This document shows positions 7,980 to 16,552 of a stretch of 41,034 nt of DNA, in pieces. The translations under genes and the position numbers were made by a program. Source of the DNA: Chloroflexota bacterium (GTDB lineage: Bacteria > Chloroflexota > Dehalococcoidia > Lucifugimonadales > Lucifugimonadaceae); the NCBI GenBank assembly GCA_009838175.1, contig VXSB01000066.1:1-41034 (forward strand), in the 5' to 3' direction. Each line of letters starts with the position of its first letter. Positions within the stretch are counted from its first letter, which is position 1. The notes beneath the pieces were generated by a model. The model worked only from the letters and a program-made list of their open reading frames with translations, made no database searches and was not told where the DNA came from.

Positions 7980-10172
7980 ATGCTCAATCTACTCAAACAG
8001 TACTTCGGTTACGACCACTTCCGCCCACTCCAAGAAGAGATCATCTCCAACGTATTAGCCGACAACGATTCGCTGGTGATTATGCCCACTGGTGGCGGGA
8101 AGTCTCTCTGCTACCAACTACCCGCGTTACAGATGCATGGCATCACCCTCGTGGTTTCGCCACTCATCGCGCTGATGAAGGACCAAGTCGACGGATTAAA
8201 GGCCAATGGCATCAAGGCAGAGTTCATTAACAGCACTCTCCCCTATCAGGAGATGGTCCGAATTCGCGGAGAAGCGTTGCGGGGCGAGATCAAGATACTC
8301 TACGTTTCACCCGAAAGATTGGCGCTCGATGGTTTCCAATCACTCCTCAACAGCCTGAACGTAAGTCTCGTCGCAGTTGACGAGGCGCACTGCATCTCCG
8401 AATGGGGACACGACTTCCGTCCGGACTATCGCGGCCTAGGCGCGCTGCGTCGAAGTATGCCAGATGTCCCGTTCATCGCCCTGACCGCCACGGCAACGCA
8501 TCGAGTTCGAGACGACATCATAACTCAACTTGGTTTGAAGTCTCCACAGCGTTTCGTGGCCAGCTTCAACCGCGCAAATCTCAACTACGAAGTTCGATCA
8601 AAGCGCAACTCGTTCGGACAACTCGTCGAGTTGCTGGAGAGTCGGAGAAATCAGTCCGCGATCATCTATTGCTTCTCCCGCAAAGAGACCGAAGAGCTTG
8701 CAGTAGACCTCCAAGGTCTCAGCTTGAAGGCTCGTCCCTACCACGCAGGCATGGATGCCGACGCGCGCCGCCGGACACAGGAAGAGTTCATAGCCGGCGA
8801 GTTCCCGATTGTCGTCGCGACGATCGCGTTCGGAATGGGCATCGACAAGCCTGATGTGCGATTGGTGGTCCACAACTCCCTTCCAAAGTCGCTTGAAGGC
8901 TACTACCAAGAGACCGGCCGTGCCGGTAGAGATGGTTTGCCCAGCGATTGCGTGCTTTTCTACTCCTATGGCGACAAGTCGAGGCAGGAATTCTTCATCA
9001 ATCGCATTGAGGACGATGTTGAACGTCAAAAAGCTAGCGACAAACTAACGCAAGTCATCAAATACTGTCAATTGCAGACCTGCCGAAGGCGATACCTGCT
9101 CGAATATTTCGGTGACGAGACGGTTTCAAGCGGCGCATCGTCGAACAATTGTCAAGGCTGCGACATCTGCCTAATGCCACGCGATGAGTTTGACGCCACC
9201 ATCATTGCCCAGAAGATGCTTTCGGCGATACTCAAGACTGGACAAAGATTCGGTGTTGCGCACGTCGCCGATGTCTTGCTGGGCAGCAAACGTAAGAAGA
9301 TTCTCGAATTGGGTCACGACTCACTCAGCGTACACGGCATCGTCGACGATTTCGACAGAAACGAAATCAGGGAGATCGCGGGTCAATTGACGGCAAACGG
9401 ATTGATCTACCGGAACAACCAAGAGTATCCGACGCTGGGCGTCACCGACAAAGGTAGGGAATTTCTAAAGAAACGCGAGCACCTCACACTCTCCAAGCCG
9501 AAACCCGCAGTACAACCACGACGCGAGCGAGTTGCCCGTTCCCAGACATTTAACGACGCGTTGTTCGAGAGTCTGCGACGCCTCCGACTCAGCATTGCGC
9601 GAGAGCTTCAAGTACCGGCATACGTAGTTTTCAACGACGACACTCTCCAAGACATGGCGCAACGCGTCCCAAGCAATCGTGAAGAATTTGGACGCGTATC
9701 AGGCGTCGGGACAGTAAAGCTCGAACAATTCGGCGATAGATTCTTGGCCGAAATTCAGCAATACCTGAAAGAAAATCCCAATACGACCAAAGTTGAACGA
9801 TCATCTTACGCTAATCGCTCCCGGCCCAGCCAAAGACGGGCTGTCAATCGCGATGGTTCAACATACTCGCAGACGCGGGAATTGCTGAACCAAGGCATGT
9901 CAGCAAGCCAGGTCGCGCATCGACGCGAATTGTCGGTGGGCACTATCATCAGCCACGTCGAGATGATGGTTTCGAACGGGATCGAGGTTGATTTGGAGCC
10001 ATCGTTGCCCAGAACGGATCGTAAAGTGGTAATCGAGGCCGCACTTGATCAAGCCGGTGGACCAGAGGCAAAACTATCAACCGTGTATGAGAATATCGGA
10101 GACGATATCACCTATGAAGACATACGCATCGTTAGAGCGCATCTGACGCAGTCAAACGGGAAGTCACACTAG
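7980..10172 (+). CDS. recQ: ATP-dependent DNA helicase RecQ
   Basis: The 730-residue product is a full RecQ. Walker A is MPTGGGKS with Lys41, and the DExH box is DEAH at 134-137 followed by CISEWGHDFRP. Motif VI is in QETGRAGRDG. The RQC zinc site is visible as CQLQTCRRR and later CQGCDIC. A winged-helix region is followed by an HRDC domain at roughly 520-595. The last 120 residues hold an HTH-like segment (about 615-665), as in longer RecQ versions. It unwinds DNA 3' to 5' in recombination repair. No clear ribosome site precedes ATG 7980. The gene stands between unrelated metabolic genes. Confidence 0.95.
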   Translation: MLNLLKQYFGYDHFRPLQEEIISNVLADNDSLVIMPTGGGKSLCYQLPALQMHGITLVVSPLIALMKDQVDGLKANGIKAEFINSTLPYQEMVRIRGEALRGEIKILYVSPERLALDGFQSLLNSLNVSLVAVDEAHCISEWGHDFRPDYRGLGALRRSMPDVPFIALTATATHRVRDDIITQLGLKSPQRFVASFNRANLNYEVRSKRNSFGQLVELLESRRNQSAIIYCFSRKETEELAVDLQGLSLKARPYHAGMDADARRRTQEEFIAGEFPIVVATIAFGMGIDKPDVRLVVHNSLPKSLEGYYQETGRAGRDGLPSDCVLFYSYGDKSRQEFFINRIEDDVERQKASDKLTQVIKYCQLQTCRRRYLLEYFGDETVSSGASSNNCQGCDICLMPRDEFDATIIAQKMLSAILKTGQRFGVAHVADVLLGSKRKKILELGHDSLSVHGIVDDFDRNEIREIAGQLTANGLIYRNNQEYPTLGVTDKGREFLKKREHLTLSKPKPAVQPRRERVARSQTFNDALFESLRRLRLSIARELQVPAYVVFNDDTLQDMAQRVPSNREEFGRVSGVGTVKLEQFGDRFLAEIQQYLKENPNTTKVERSSYANRSRPSQRRAVNRDGSTYSQTRELLNQGMSASQVAHRRELSVGTIISHVEMMVSNGIEVDLEPSLPRTDRKVVIEAALDQAGGPEAKLSTVYENIGDDITYEDIRIVRAHLTQSNGKSH

Positions 10173-10196
10173 GCGAGTCGAAAATCAGAGGTTGAA

Positions 10197-10406
10197 ATGT
10201 GCCGAAGTATCAAAGTGTTGAGAGAACGCGACATACCAGCTAGCGATGACGAGATCGCAGCGGCCGCATTGCAGTATGTCCGAAAAATCAGCGGCTATCG
10301 GGCGCCTTCACGCGCCAACGAGGATGCATTCAACGCCGCCGTCGATGAAATCACTTTTGCATCGAAGCGATTGTTGACTTCGCTGCGATACGGTGCCAGA
10401 GTCTAA
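10197..10406 (+). CDS. DUF2277 family protein
   Basis: The 69-residue product begins MCRSIKVLRE and continues with a DEIAAAALQYVRKISGY stretch and a second helix ending SKRLLTSLR. This fits the small uncharacterised DUF2277 family, which is all-helical and of about this length. GAGG lies seven bases ahead of ATG 10197. It sits 24 bases after recQ and 12 bases before the propeller-protein gene. Function is unknown; the Cys at position 2 is a family feature as far as I recall. Confidence 0.85.
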   Translation: MCRSIKVLRERDIPASDDEIAAAALQYVRKISGYRAPSRANEDAFNAAVDEITFASKRLLTSLRYGARV

Positions 10407-10418
10407 AAATTGACTGCT

Positions 10419-11549
10419 ATGACTGATCACGCACAACCCGGCAGGGGCGACACATTAGTGATCGTTGGCACGCGCAAGGGCGCGTTCATCTTCTCGAGTG
10501 ACGAGAACCGCAAGGTATGGGACATGTCGGGCCCTCACTGGGCCGGTTCTGACGTGTTTCACACCATTTACGACGCTCGAGACGGTGGAAAATTATGGGT
10601 CGTCAGGAACGATCCGGTTTTCGGATCCGAGGTCCACCGTAGCGATGACCTAGGAGCAACTTGGTATAGCTCAAAGATAGGCCCGAGTATCACTTCAGAC
10701 CCGAAAATCAAGGTGAATCGCTTTTGGCATGTCACTCCCGACCCAGTCGATGGTCCCGATTCCGTATACCTCGGTGCGGAGCCAGCATCGCTGTTCAAGA
10801 GCGTCGATGCAGGTGAGACTTGGATGGAGATCGACGGAATCACGAAGCATCCTTCCCGGAATGGTTGGATGGAAGGGTTTGGCGGCATGTGCTTGCACAG
10901 CATCCTTCCCGACGCAAGTTCACAAAACCGAATGTTGGTAGGTATATCGGCCGCAGGGGTATTCAGCACGGAGGACGGCGGCGCTAATTGGTCACCTCTC
11001 AACCGCGGAGTCCGAGCCGATTTCATGGGGGAACCCTATCCAGAAGTCGGTCAATGTCCCCACAGCTTGGTCTCGCATCCAGCGAACCCGCGCAGACTCT
11101 ATCAGCAGAACCACTGCGGCGTATACCGCAGCGATGATCGCGGACGCGAGTGGATCGACATAAGCGATGGTCTGCCTTCAAGATTTGGGTTACCGTTGAC
11201 GGTTCATCCGTTTGACCCTGACACAGTCTACGTGTTGCCCGAAGACAAAGCCGTGGGCGAGGAGTTAGGCGGCGGCATGCGATTCGTGACCGATGCCAAG
11301 TTCCGAGTATTCAGAACGCGTAACGCTGGTCAGGATTGGGAGCCTTTGACCAATGGTCTGCCGCAAAAGAACGCATATCTACACGCGATGCGCGATGGAA
11401 TGGCAGCAGACACCCTCGATCCTTATGGCGTCTACGTCGGCACGAGCACCGGCCAACTCTTCTTCAGCCGAGACGAAGGCGACAACTGGGGCCTCCTCGC
11501 CGACTACCTGCCACCGATCAACTCTGTTGAAACCGCCGTAGTCGTTTAG
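10419..11549 (+). CDS. Asp-box beta-propeller (BNR/sialidase-like) protein
   Basis: The 376-residue product contains at least six Asp-box-like motifs of the S/T-x-D/N-x-G-x-x-W type: HRSDDLGATW, FKSVDAGETW, FSTEDGGANW, YRSDDRGREW, FRTRNAGQDW and FSRDEGDNW. This spacing predicts a beta-propeller like those of the WD40/YVTN/BNR or sortilin-like groups. No signal peptide is seen, so it is probably cytoplasmic, and sialidase catalytic residues cannot be claimed. I use ATG 10419; a TTG at 10410 in the same frame is possible. It follows the DUF2277 gene closely and converges on sufE. Confidence 0.78.
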   Translation: MTDHAQPGRGDTLVIVGTRKGAFIFSSDENRKVWDMSGPHWAGSDVFHTIYDARDGGKLWVVRNDPVFGSEVHRSDDLGATWYSSKIGPSITSDPKIKVNRFWHVTPDPVDGPDSVYLGAEPASLFKSVDAGETWMEIDGITKHPSRNGWMEGFGGMCLHSILPDASSQNRMLVGISAAGVFSTEDGGANWSPLNRGVRADFMGEPYPEVGQCPHSLVSHPANPRRLYQQNHCGVYRSDDRGREWIDISDGLPSRFGLPLTVHPFDPDTVYVLPEDKAVGEELGGGMRFVTDAKFRVFRTRNAGQDWEPLTNGLPQKNAYLHAMRDGMAADTLDPYGVYVGTSTGQLFFSRDEGDNWGLLADYLPPINSVETAVVV

Positions 11550-11578
11550 GCAGTCTCTGGGATAACTCAGCGCTGCCT
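11548..11578. terminator. Hairpin between convergent genes
   Basis: AGGCAG (11548-11553) pairs with CTGCCT (11573-11578). Inside, CTGGG (557-561 of the 11-kb numbering) pairs with CTCAG across loop ATAA, with a small internal loop between the stems. The structure covers the stop codons of both the propeller gene and the convergent sufE gene. It has no T-tract on either side, so an intrinsic bidirectional terminator is only plausible. Confidence 0.4.
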
Positions 11579-12007
11579 CAACCGTTGCCGCGCTTCGAAT
11601 GTCGTGAGTTCTACCATCGCCGCCAGTCCTTCGCCCTTACCCATTGAAAGCTGGCGACCGAAGATGGTATGAACGATGTCAGGTGGAACATTCGCGACTC
11701 GATCCAATGGTTGACCAGACATCGTTTCGTCGAGAATCGCGCCCATGGCTCGTGCCGAAATACCCAGAGGGTTTTCGACGGCATAGTGAAACTTCAACGT
11801 GCCATCGTCTTGATCTTGCGCCCAAACAAACGCTTCTGACTCGCACTTAGGGACGCGACGGTTTTCCGGAAACGGTCTGGTGGCAATCGAATCAGGGACT
11901 TCTTCGAAATCGTCCGACAACTCAAGGAGGTACTGGGCGCGCTCTACCCTATCGAGTGAACCGAGTTCCTCAAGCATTTCCGAGAGCGGACTGGGGATAT
12001 CGTCCAT
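11567..12007 (-). CDS. sufE: SufE-type sulfur acceptor
   Basis: The 146-residue product matches SufE: an N-terminal helix pair, the loop RVPKCESEAF with the acceptor Cys55, a central sheet (KFHYAVENP), and a C-terminal helix with an LSMGKGEGLAAMVE segment. SufE takes persulfide sulfur from the cysteine desulfurase SufS and passes it to the SufBCD scaffold; none of those genes is in the window. It lies 79 bases downstream of the sulfurtransferase gene on the same strand, but a strong terminator stands between them. Only a weak ribosome site precedes ATG (12005-12007). Confidence 0.88.
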   Translation of the reverse strand: MDDIPSPLSEMLEELGSLDRVERAQYLLELSDDFEEVPDSIATRPFPENRRVPKCESEAFVWAQDQDDGTLKFHYAVENPLGISARAMGAILDETMSGQPLDRVANVPPDIVHTIFGRQLSMGKGEGLAAMVELTTFEARQRLRQR

Positions 12008-12027
12008 TGCTGGCTATCGGCTTTATA

Positions 12028-12067
12028 GCAAAACGACGCGGACACCAAAATTCGATGTCCGCGTCGT
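12028..12067 (-). terminator. Strong intrinsic terminator after sulfurtransferase gene
   Basis: Read on the minus strand, ACGACGCGGACA is followed by an 11-base loop and the perfect 12-base complement TGTCCGCGTCGT, then TTTTGCTATAAAG. The stem arms are 12056-12067 and 12033-12044, and the T-run follows directly. It begins 19 bases after the sulfurtransferase stop codon and should end that transcript before sufE. Confidence 0.75.
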
Positions 12068-12086
12068 ACCTATCAAGGGTGTGTGA

Positions 12087-12941
12087 CTACTTCTCGATTG
12101 GGACGCCGACGGAGTTGCCCCATTCGGTCCAGCTGCCGTCGTAGTTCTTAACGTCGCTGTAGCCCAACAGGTTGGTCAGGACGAACCATGTGTGGCTCGA
12201 TCGCTCACCGATGCGGCAATAGACGATGACATCATCGTCGGACGACAGACCGGCATTACCCTCATAGATGTCTCGGAGCGCCGAAGCATCCTTGAACGTG
12301 CCGTCCTCGTTGGCGGCTGACGCCCACGGGACGTTGGCAGCGCCGGGGATATGCCCACCGCGCAGCGCGCCTTCGTTTGGGTAGTCGGGCATGTGAAGAC
12401 GTTCGCCGCTGTACTCTTCTGGGCTGCGGACATCGATCATCTTCCCGCCGATGTGGGCCAAGACATCGTCACGGAACGCTCTAACCTTCGAGTCGTCTCG
12501 CTCAGGGGCTGAGTAGTTCGCAGCCGATACATCCGGGGCTTCACGAGTAAGTTCGCGACCTTCGGCTTCCCACTTCATGCGACCACCATCCATGATTTTG
12601 GCGTTGGTGTGACCAAACAACTGGAAGATCCAGAGCGCGTAGCACGCCCACCAGTTGCTACGGTCACCGTATAGGACGACGGTCGTGTCGTTTGAGATGC
12701 CTTTTGACGACATCAGGCTGGCAAAGCCGTCGCGGTCAAGGTAGTCGCGGCGAAGGGGATCGTTGAGATCTGCCGCCCAGTCGATCTCGACTGCGCCGGG
12801 GATGTGGCCTGACGGATACAGTAGCGGATCCTCGTTCGATTCGACGATGCGCACACCGTCGTCGTTACCATGCTTGGCAACCCAATCGGTTGAGACGAGC
12901 GCGTCGGCGTTGGCGTAGCCTCTTGAGTTGATTTCAGACAT
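12087..12941 (-). CDS. Two-domain sulfurtransferase (rhodanese)
   Basis: The 284-residue product has two rhodanese domains, the length usual for thiosulfate or 3-mercaptopyruvate sulfurtransferases. The N-terminal domain (about 10-130) lacks the active Cys. The C-terminal domain carries Cys242 in the loop CRIGERSS. A basic residue at the second loop position and the two Ser at its end are nearer to the thiosulfate type (CRKGVT) than to the mercaptopyruvate type (CGSGVT), but the loop is not diagnostic. AGGAG lies nine bases before ATG (12939-12941). It is divergent from the MFS gene, 200 bases away, and upstream of sufE; a link to sulfur trafficking is likely. Confidence 0.88.
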   Translation of the reverse strand: MSEINSRGYANADALVSTDWVAKHGNDDGVRIVESNEDPLLYPSGHIPGAVEIDWAADLNDPLRRDYLDRDGFASLMSSKGISNDTTVVLYGDRSNWWACYALWIFQLFGHTNAKIMDGGRMKWEAEGRELTREAPDVSAANYSAPERDDSKVRAFRDDVLAHIGGKMIDVRSPEEYSGERLHMPDYPNEGALRGGHIPGAANVPWASAANEDGTFKDASALRDIYEGNAGLSSDDDVIVYCRIGERSSHTWFVLTNLLGYSDVKNYDGSWTEWGNSVGVPIEK

Positions 12942-13141
12942 TGTTTCTTGCTCCTGAATGGACTTTTGTGCGGATCATTCACTGCATATGTCAGAGCCTG
13001 CATTTGGCTCGGCAGTCACGCTCACAACCGCGCACGAGTTTGGTTTAGTTCGCTCTAAGTTGATTCTATGCTAAAGAGGTTTGCGAAGTTTACAAACGCC
13101 CAGCTTCGACCAACAGCGCATAACTATGTCAACGAGGGATA

Positions 13142-14416
13142 GTGGCCGAAACAACCACCGAGCCTAGACGATCGAGATCGGTCCGACGGAACCGTTTCTC
13201 GATCGTTTCCCTTATTCCCACAGTCTATGCCCCAGCGTTTCTGCTGGCCGTCGGTCAAGGTGTGTTGATACCGGTGTTGCCGGTCTTCGCGAAGGACGAA
13301 TTTCTCGCGACTGAGGCGCTAATCGGTCTTGCCGTCGGTGCCAAGCATATCGGTACTCTGGCATTCGATGTCCCAGCAGGGATTCTGGTTTCACGTTTCG
13401 GAATGTGGCGGACGATGCTGGTGGGCATTCTGCTGTTCGCGGTTGCAGCGGTCGCAGCGGCAAACAGCCCAAACTTCGGGCTGCTATTCGTATCGAGATT
13501 CGCCGCCGGAGCAAGTTTCGCGTTCTGGATGATCTCGCGGCACGCCTTCATCGCGGGCGCCGTTCCCACTCGGCACCGGGGCAAGGCACTGTCTCTTTAC
13601 GGAGGCGTGGGCCGTATTGCCGCCATCATCGGCCCGATACTCGGTGGTGTACTAGCAGAGTATGTCGATATCCGAGCACCGTTTTACGTGCAGGCGGTTA
13701 TAGCCGTGATGACTGGCATATTCGTTCTCTACGCCATGAAACGATCCGGCGGCGACAATATCGATCCTCAGGGACATCGCAATGTTGTGGCAAGCATCGG
13801 ATCTACCTTGGTGCTGCACCGTAAAGACTTCATGACCGCTGGATTGGTCGCTGTCATCCTCCAATTCATCCGTGCCGCCCGCGAGTTCCTTATACCGGTC
13901 TGGGGCGACGAAATGGGCCTCAAGACAGACCAGATTGGTTATGTCGCAAGCGTTTCGTACGCGGTGGACTCAACTATGTTCCCGATCGTGGGCTGGACAA
14001 TGGATCGTTTCGGCAGGAAGTACGTAGGCGTACCGGCACTCTTGATCATGGGTCTAGGCTTATCCCTGCTCCCCTTCGCAGACGGCATCACCATGCTCAT
14101 GGTAGCCAGTGTATTGGCCGGTCTAGGGAACGGATTAAGCAGCGGTTTCGTGCTGACTCTTGGGTCCGATCTAGCACCCCTCAAAGACCCCGGGGAATTC
14201 TTAGGGGTCTGGAGATTCATATCCGATGTCGGAGGTGCAGTCGGGCCGCCGTTGATTGGCGGGATAGCTCAGGTTATGGCATTGGCATCGGCAACGTGGT
14301 TCACTGGCGGTGTTGCCGGAGTGGGAGCCATCGCGCTTGTCACACTGGTCAAAGAAACGGTAACCCGAAGGCGGTTGACAAGGCGCGCCAAGCAATCGCG
14401 TCCAACCAGCGGTTGA
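13142..14416 (+). CDS. MFS transporter
   Basis: The 424-residue product has the twelve hydrophobic segments of a major facilitator. The N-terminus is basic and soluble (about 20 residues), the first loop motif reads GILVSRFGMWRTM, and the long central loop lies near residue 200. The RHRGKALSLYGGVGRIAAIIGP stretch in helices 4-5 resembles drug/H+ antiporter or multidrug-type members. The substrate is unknown. Start is GTG 13142 with GAGGG just upstream at 13134-13138. A weak promoter-like pair, TTTAGT and TATGCT (13067-13072), lies upstream, too poor to call. It is followed 26 bases later by the HicB-like gene. Confidence 0.88.
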   Translation: MAETTTEPRRSRSVRRNRFSIVSLIPTVYAPAFLLAVGQGVLIPVLPVFAKDEFLATEALIGLAVGAKHIGTLAFDVPAGILVSRFGMWRTMLVGILLFAVAAVAAANSPNFGLLFVSRFAAGASFAFWMISRHAFIAGAVPTRHRGKALSLYGGVGRIAAIIGPILGGVLAEYVDIRAPFYVQAVIAVMTGIFVLYAMKRSGGDNIDPQGHRNVVASIGSTLVLHRKDFMTAGLVAVILQFIRAAREFLIPVWGDEMGLKTDQIGYVASVSYAVDSTMFPIVGWTMDRFGRKYVGVPALLIMGLGLSLLPFADGITMLMVASVLAGLGNGLSSGFVLTLGSDLAPLKDPGEFLGVWRFISDVGGAVGPPLIGGIAQVMALASATWFTGGVAGVGAIALVTLVKETVTRRRLTRRAKQSRPTSG

Positions 14417-14442
14417 AATGATCAGCAACAGATAGGAGAGAA

Positions 14443-14655
14443 ATGCCAAAAAACTACATTGCAATAATCGAAAAATCCCCTAACGGATACGGCGCTTATC
14501 TCCCTGATCTCCCAGGTTGTGTTGCCGCGGCCGACACTGAAGATGAAGTAGTGAAACTCATTCGAGAAGCCGCAGTGCTTCACTTGGACATGCTGCGGAC
14601 CAGTGGCGATACGATACCCGCACCATTGTCGAAAGCGATTACCGTCGAAGCCTGA
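14443..14655 (+). CDS. Solitary HicB-like antitoxin-fold protein
   Basis: The 70-residue product reads like the N-terminal HicB domain: YIAIIEKSPNGYGAYLPDLPGCVAAADT, then a helix with VVKLIREAAVLHLDML. HicB is the antitoxin of HicAB, with an RNase-H-like fold and usually a C-terminal DNA-binding part, which is absent here. No HicA-sized frame exists on either side, in the 26 bases before or the 53 bases after. AGGAG lies close upstream of ATG 14443. Solitary HicB-like proteins are widespread, and this one need not be part of a toxin pair. Confidence 0.82.
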   Translation: MPKNYIAIIEKSPNGYGAYLPDLPGCVAAADTEDEVVKLIREAAVLHLDMLRTSGDTIPAPLSKAITVEA

Positions 14656-14693
14656 TTCGTAGCGCACACAACTGGGAAAAAGGTTGCCACGTC

Positions 14694-14714
14694 GGTTGAG
14701 TTACGGTCTCAACC
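14694..14714. terminator. Short hairpin between HicB and DUF4392 genes
   Basis: GGTTGAG (14694-14700) and CTCAACC (14708-14714) form a perfect seven-base stem with a seven-base loop between two convergent genes. The right arm overlaps the DUF4392 stop codon. There is no T-tract, so its role as a terminator is tentative. Confidence 0.35.
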
Positions 14715-15578
14715 TATTCCCTGCTCTTCCAGCAGCGCCTGAAGATCGCGGATACACGCCGAGTCAGCTTCGAGGTCGCGGCCGTCCACCCACTCTTTGT
14801 GTTCGCCACTCATGCCCTCAACGGCTCCTACGGCGACGATTTCTCGAACCATTTGCATCGAATGTTCAACGCTGGGCAACAGATTCTCCCCGCGCTTCAA
14901 TGACATCGCGGAGACAAGGCCGTAACCACCCCAATTCGAGCAACTCGCGACAATCAACTCCGTCGTGGTCGTCACGCACGGATTCTTAGGCAAAAATTCG
15001 TGTTCGATCGTAGGTATGACGTTTTGGAGGTTCCCCATTCCAATCTCGTTTCCGCCATCACCGATGCCGACCGAGTAAGGATGCTGATCAAAAAGATGGT
15101 CGATCTTCGCGTTAAATGGCGTCAACTCAATGCCCCGCATATTCCGGTATGTGCCGTCCCCGATCAACCCGGCACGTTCAATCGCTACAAGCGCAGATGG
15201 TGAGTGTTCTTGTACTAGTTCGTTCGCAAAGTTCGCAGATTCGAAGTGATTCGTGATCGGAAACTCGATGACCTCGTGTTCGGCAATTGATCTGACAACC
15301 TCCGACGATAATTCGTCAGTCACATATTTGACATCATTGCCTAGCTTGGCGAGCGCGTTACCGATGGCGACGGCGCCGGGCGGGCCGTCGGTCTCCGTAG
15401 CCTCCGCGGAGATGATGTAAAAGCCGGTCACGATGAAGATCGTGCCCGGATGGTCCAGCAGTAAGTCCGCACACGACTCCATGTATCCGCCGGGCATGTG
15501 TGGCTTGAGCGCCGTCATGCCGCGCATGTCGTCTTGCAGGACGATGTCTTCGATTTGGGCGAACGCGTTGTTGGACAT
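14709..15578 (-). CDS. D-glutamate cyclase-like, DUF4392 domain
   Basis: The 289-residue product matches the DUF4392 family, the C-terminal half of the mammalian D-glutamate cyclase DGLUCY. Visible parts are TIFIVTGFYI near the start, ETDGPPGAVAIGNAL, ALVAIERAGLIGDGTYRNMRG, and SVGIGDGGNEIGMGN, the last a conserved glycine-rich loop. The animal enzyme interconverts D-glutamate and 5-oxo-D-proline; whether the bacterial half acts alone is unknown. It lies 42 bases downstream of the DUF1445 gene on the same strand, so both halves are encoded together. ATG (15576-15578) has a purine-rich but weak upstream site. Confidence 0.85.
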   Translation of the reverse strand: MSNNAFAQIEDIVLQDDMRGMTALKPHMPGGYMESCADLLLDHPGTIFIVTGFYIISAEATETDGPPGAVAIGNALAKLGNDVKYVTDELSSEVVRSIAEHEVIEFPITNHFESANFANELVQEHSPSALVAIERAGLIGDGTYRNMRGIELTPFNAKIDHLFDQHPYSVGIGDGGNEIGMGNLQNVIPTIEHEFLPKNPCVTTTTELIVASCSNWGGYGLVSAMSLKRGENLLPSVEHSMQMVREIVAVGAVEGMSGEHKEWVDGRDLEADSACIRDLQALLEEQGIG

Positions 15579-15620
15579 AGAGTGATTTCGCTTTCTTTGG
15601 TTGATGCCGACCCGCTGGGC

Positions 15621-16427
15621 CTACATCACTGCAAGATCTTCGTCGTGCATGTCGGTTACGAACATGTATCCGGGCGAGTGGGTGATCATCAGCTCTGGTT
15701 TCGATGCCATTGCGACGGCTTGAGGTGTGACTCCGCATGCCCAGAACATCGAAACATCGTCGTTGGACTGCCGGTCCCATGCGTCGCCAAAGTCGGGTTT
15801 CGTCAAGTCGTCGATTCCGATTTCGGCAGGGTCGCCGATATGAACCGGTGCGCCGTGGACGGCGGGGAATCTTGAGGTGGCTTGCACCGCCCTGACGACT
15901 TTTTCACGCGGCACCCAGCGATGAGTCACGACCATCGGTCCGCCGAAAGGCCCGGCAGGAGCGGTCATGATATTGGTTTTGTACATCGCGACGTTTTTAT
16001 CGGTACCGTAGTACGGGAGGTGAACCCCGTTTCGGATGAGGGCGTGCTCGAAGGTGAAGCTACATCCTAGGAGGAATGTGACAAGGTCATCGCGCCAATG
16101 TTCAGCGATGTCGTTGGGTTCGTCTACGAGTTCTCCGTACCGATAAACGCGGTATTGCGGGACATCGCTACGGATGTCGGAACCAGGAGCTGACAGGACG
16201 GCTTCGGTCTGGCCGGCTTCAAGGACTTCGATAACCGGACAGGGTTTCGGGTTGCGCTGGCAGAAGACCAAGAACTCGAATGCGAGGTCTTTGGGCAAGA
16301 TGGCGACGTTGGTCTGAACGATGTCGGGCGCGGCGCCAGAGGTCGGCTGAGCGAATTCGCCGCTCCTCGAAGCCATGCGGACATCCTTGCCCCTCATCGT
16401 GGTGGTGTCCATCATCGTTGCGATCAT
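15621..16427 (-). CDS. D-glutamate cyclase-like, DUF1445 (YcsI) family
   Basis: The 268-residue product matches the DUF1445/YcsI putative hydro-lyase family, of about 265 residues. Signature stretches include GAAPDIVQTNVAILP, FLVFCQRNPKPCPVIEV, DVPQYRVYRYGE, FLLGCSFTFEHALI, and HITHSPG-like ending MITHSPGYMFVTD. In animals this domain is the N-terminal half of D-glutamate cyclase. I start at the ATG read from 16427 because GGAG lies seven bases upstream; a TTG at 16445 is less likely. It is divergent from the Gfo/Idh/MocA gene, 125 bases apart, and leads a two-gene operon with DUF4392. Confidence 0.87.
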   Translation of the reverse strand: MIATMMDTTTMRGKDVRMASRSGEFAQPTSGAAPDIVQTNVAILPKDLAFEFLVFCQRNPKPCPVIEVLEAGQTEAVLSAPGSDIRSDVPQYRVYRYGELVDEPNDIAEHWRDDLVTFLLGCSFTFEHALIRNGVHLPYYGTDKNVAMYKTNIMTAPAGPFGGPMVVTHRWVPREKVVRAVQATSRFPAVHGAPVHIGDPAEIGIDDLTKPDFGDAWDRQSNDDVSMFWACGVTPQAVAMASKPELMITHSPGYMFVTDMHDEDLAVM

Positions 16428-16552
16428 GTTGAATCTCCGTCGCAAAGCGCTGTCATGGGTTCCTCATTTGGATAAAGTCTATTCCCAACGTGGCAGTGGT
16501 GTGAGATGCAGTGAGCATTTCACAGAAGTTGCGTTTGTATCGGAGGACAAAC

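Noticed and set aside
12942..13141. Divergent promoters between the sulfurtransferase and MFS genes
   Set aside because: Only weak TTTAGT/TATGCT-like boxes were seen on the plus strand and none on the minus strand; not good enough to list.
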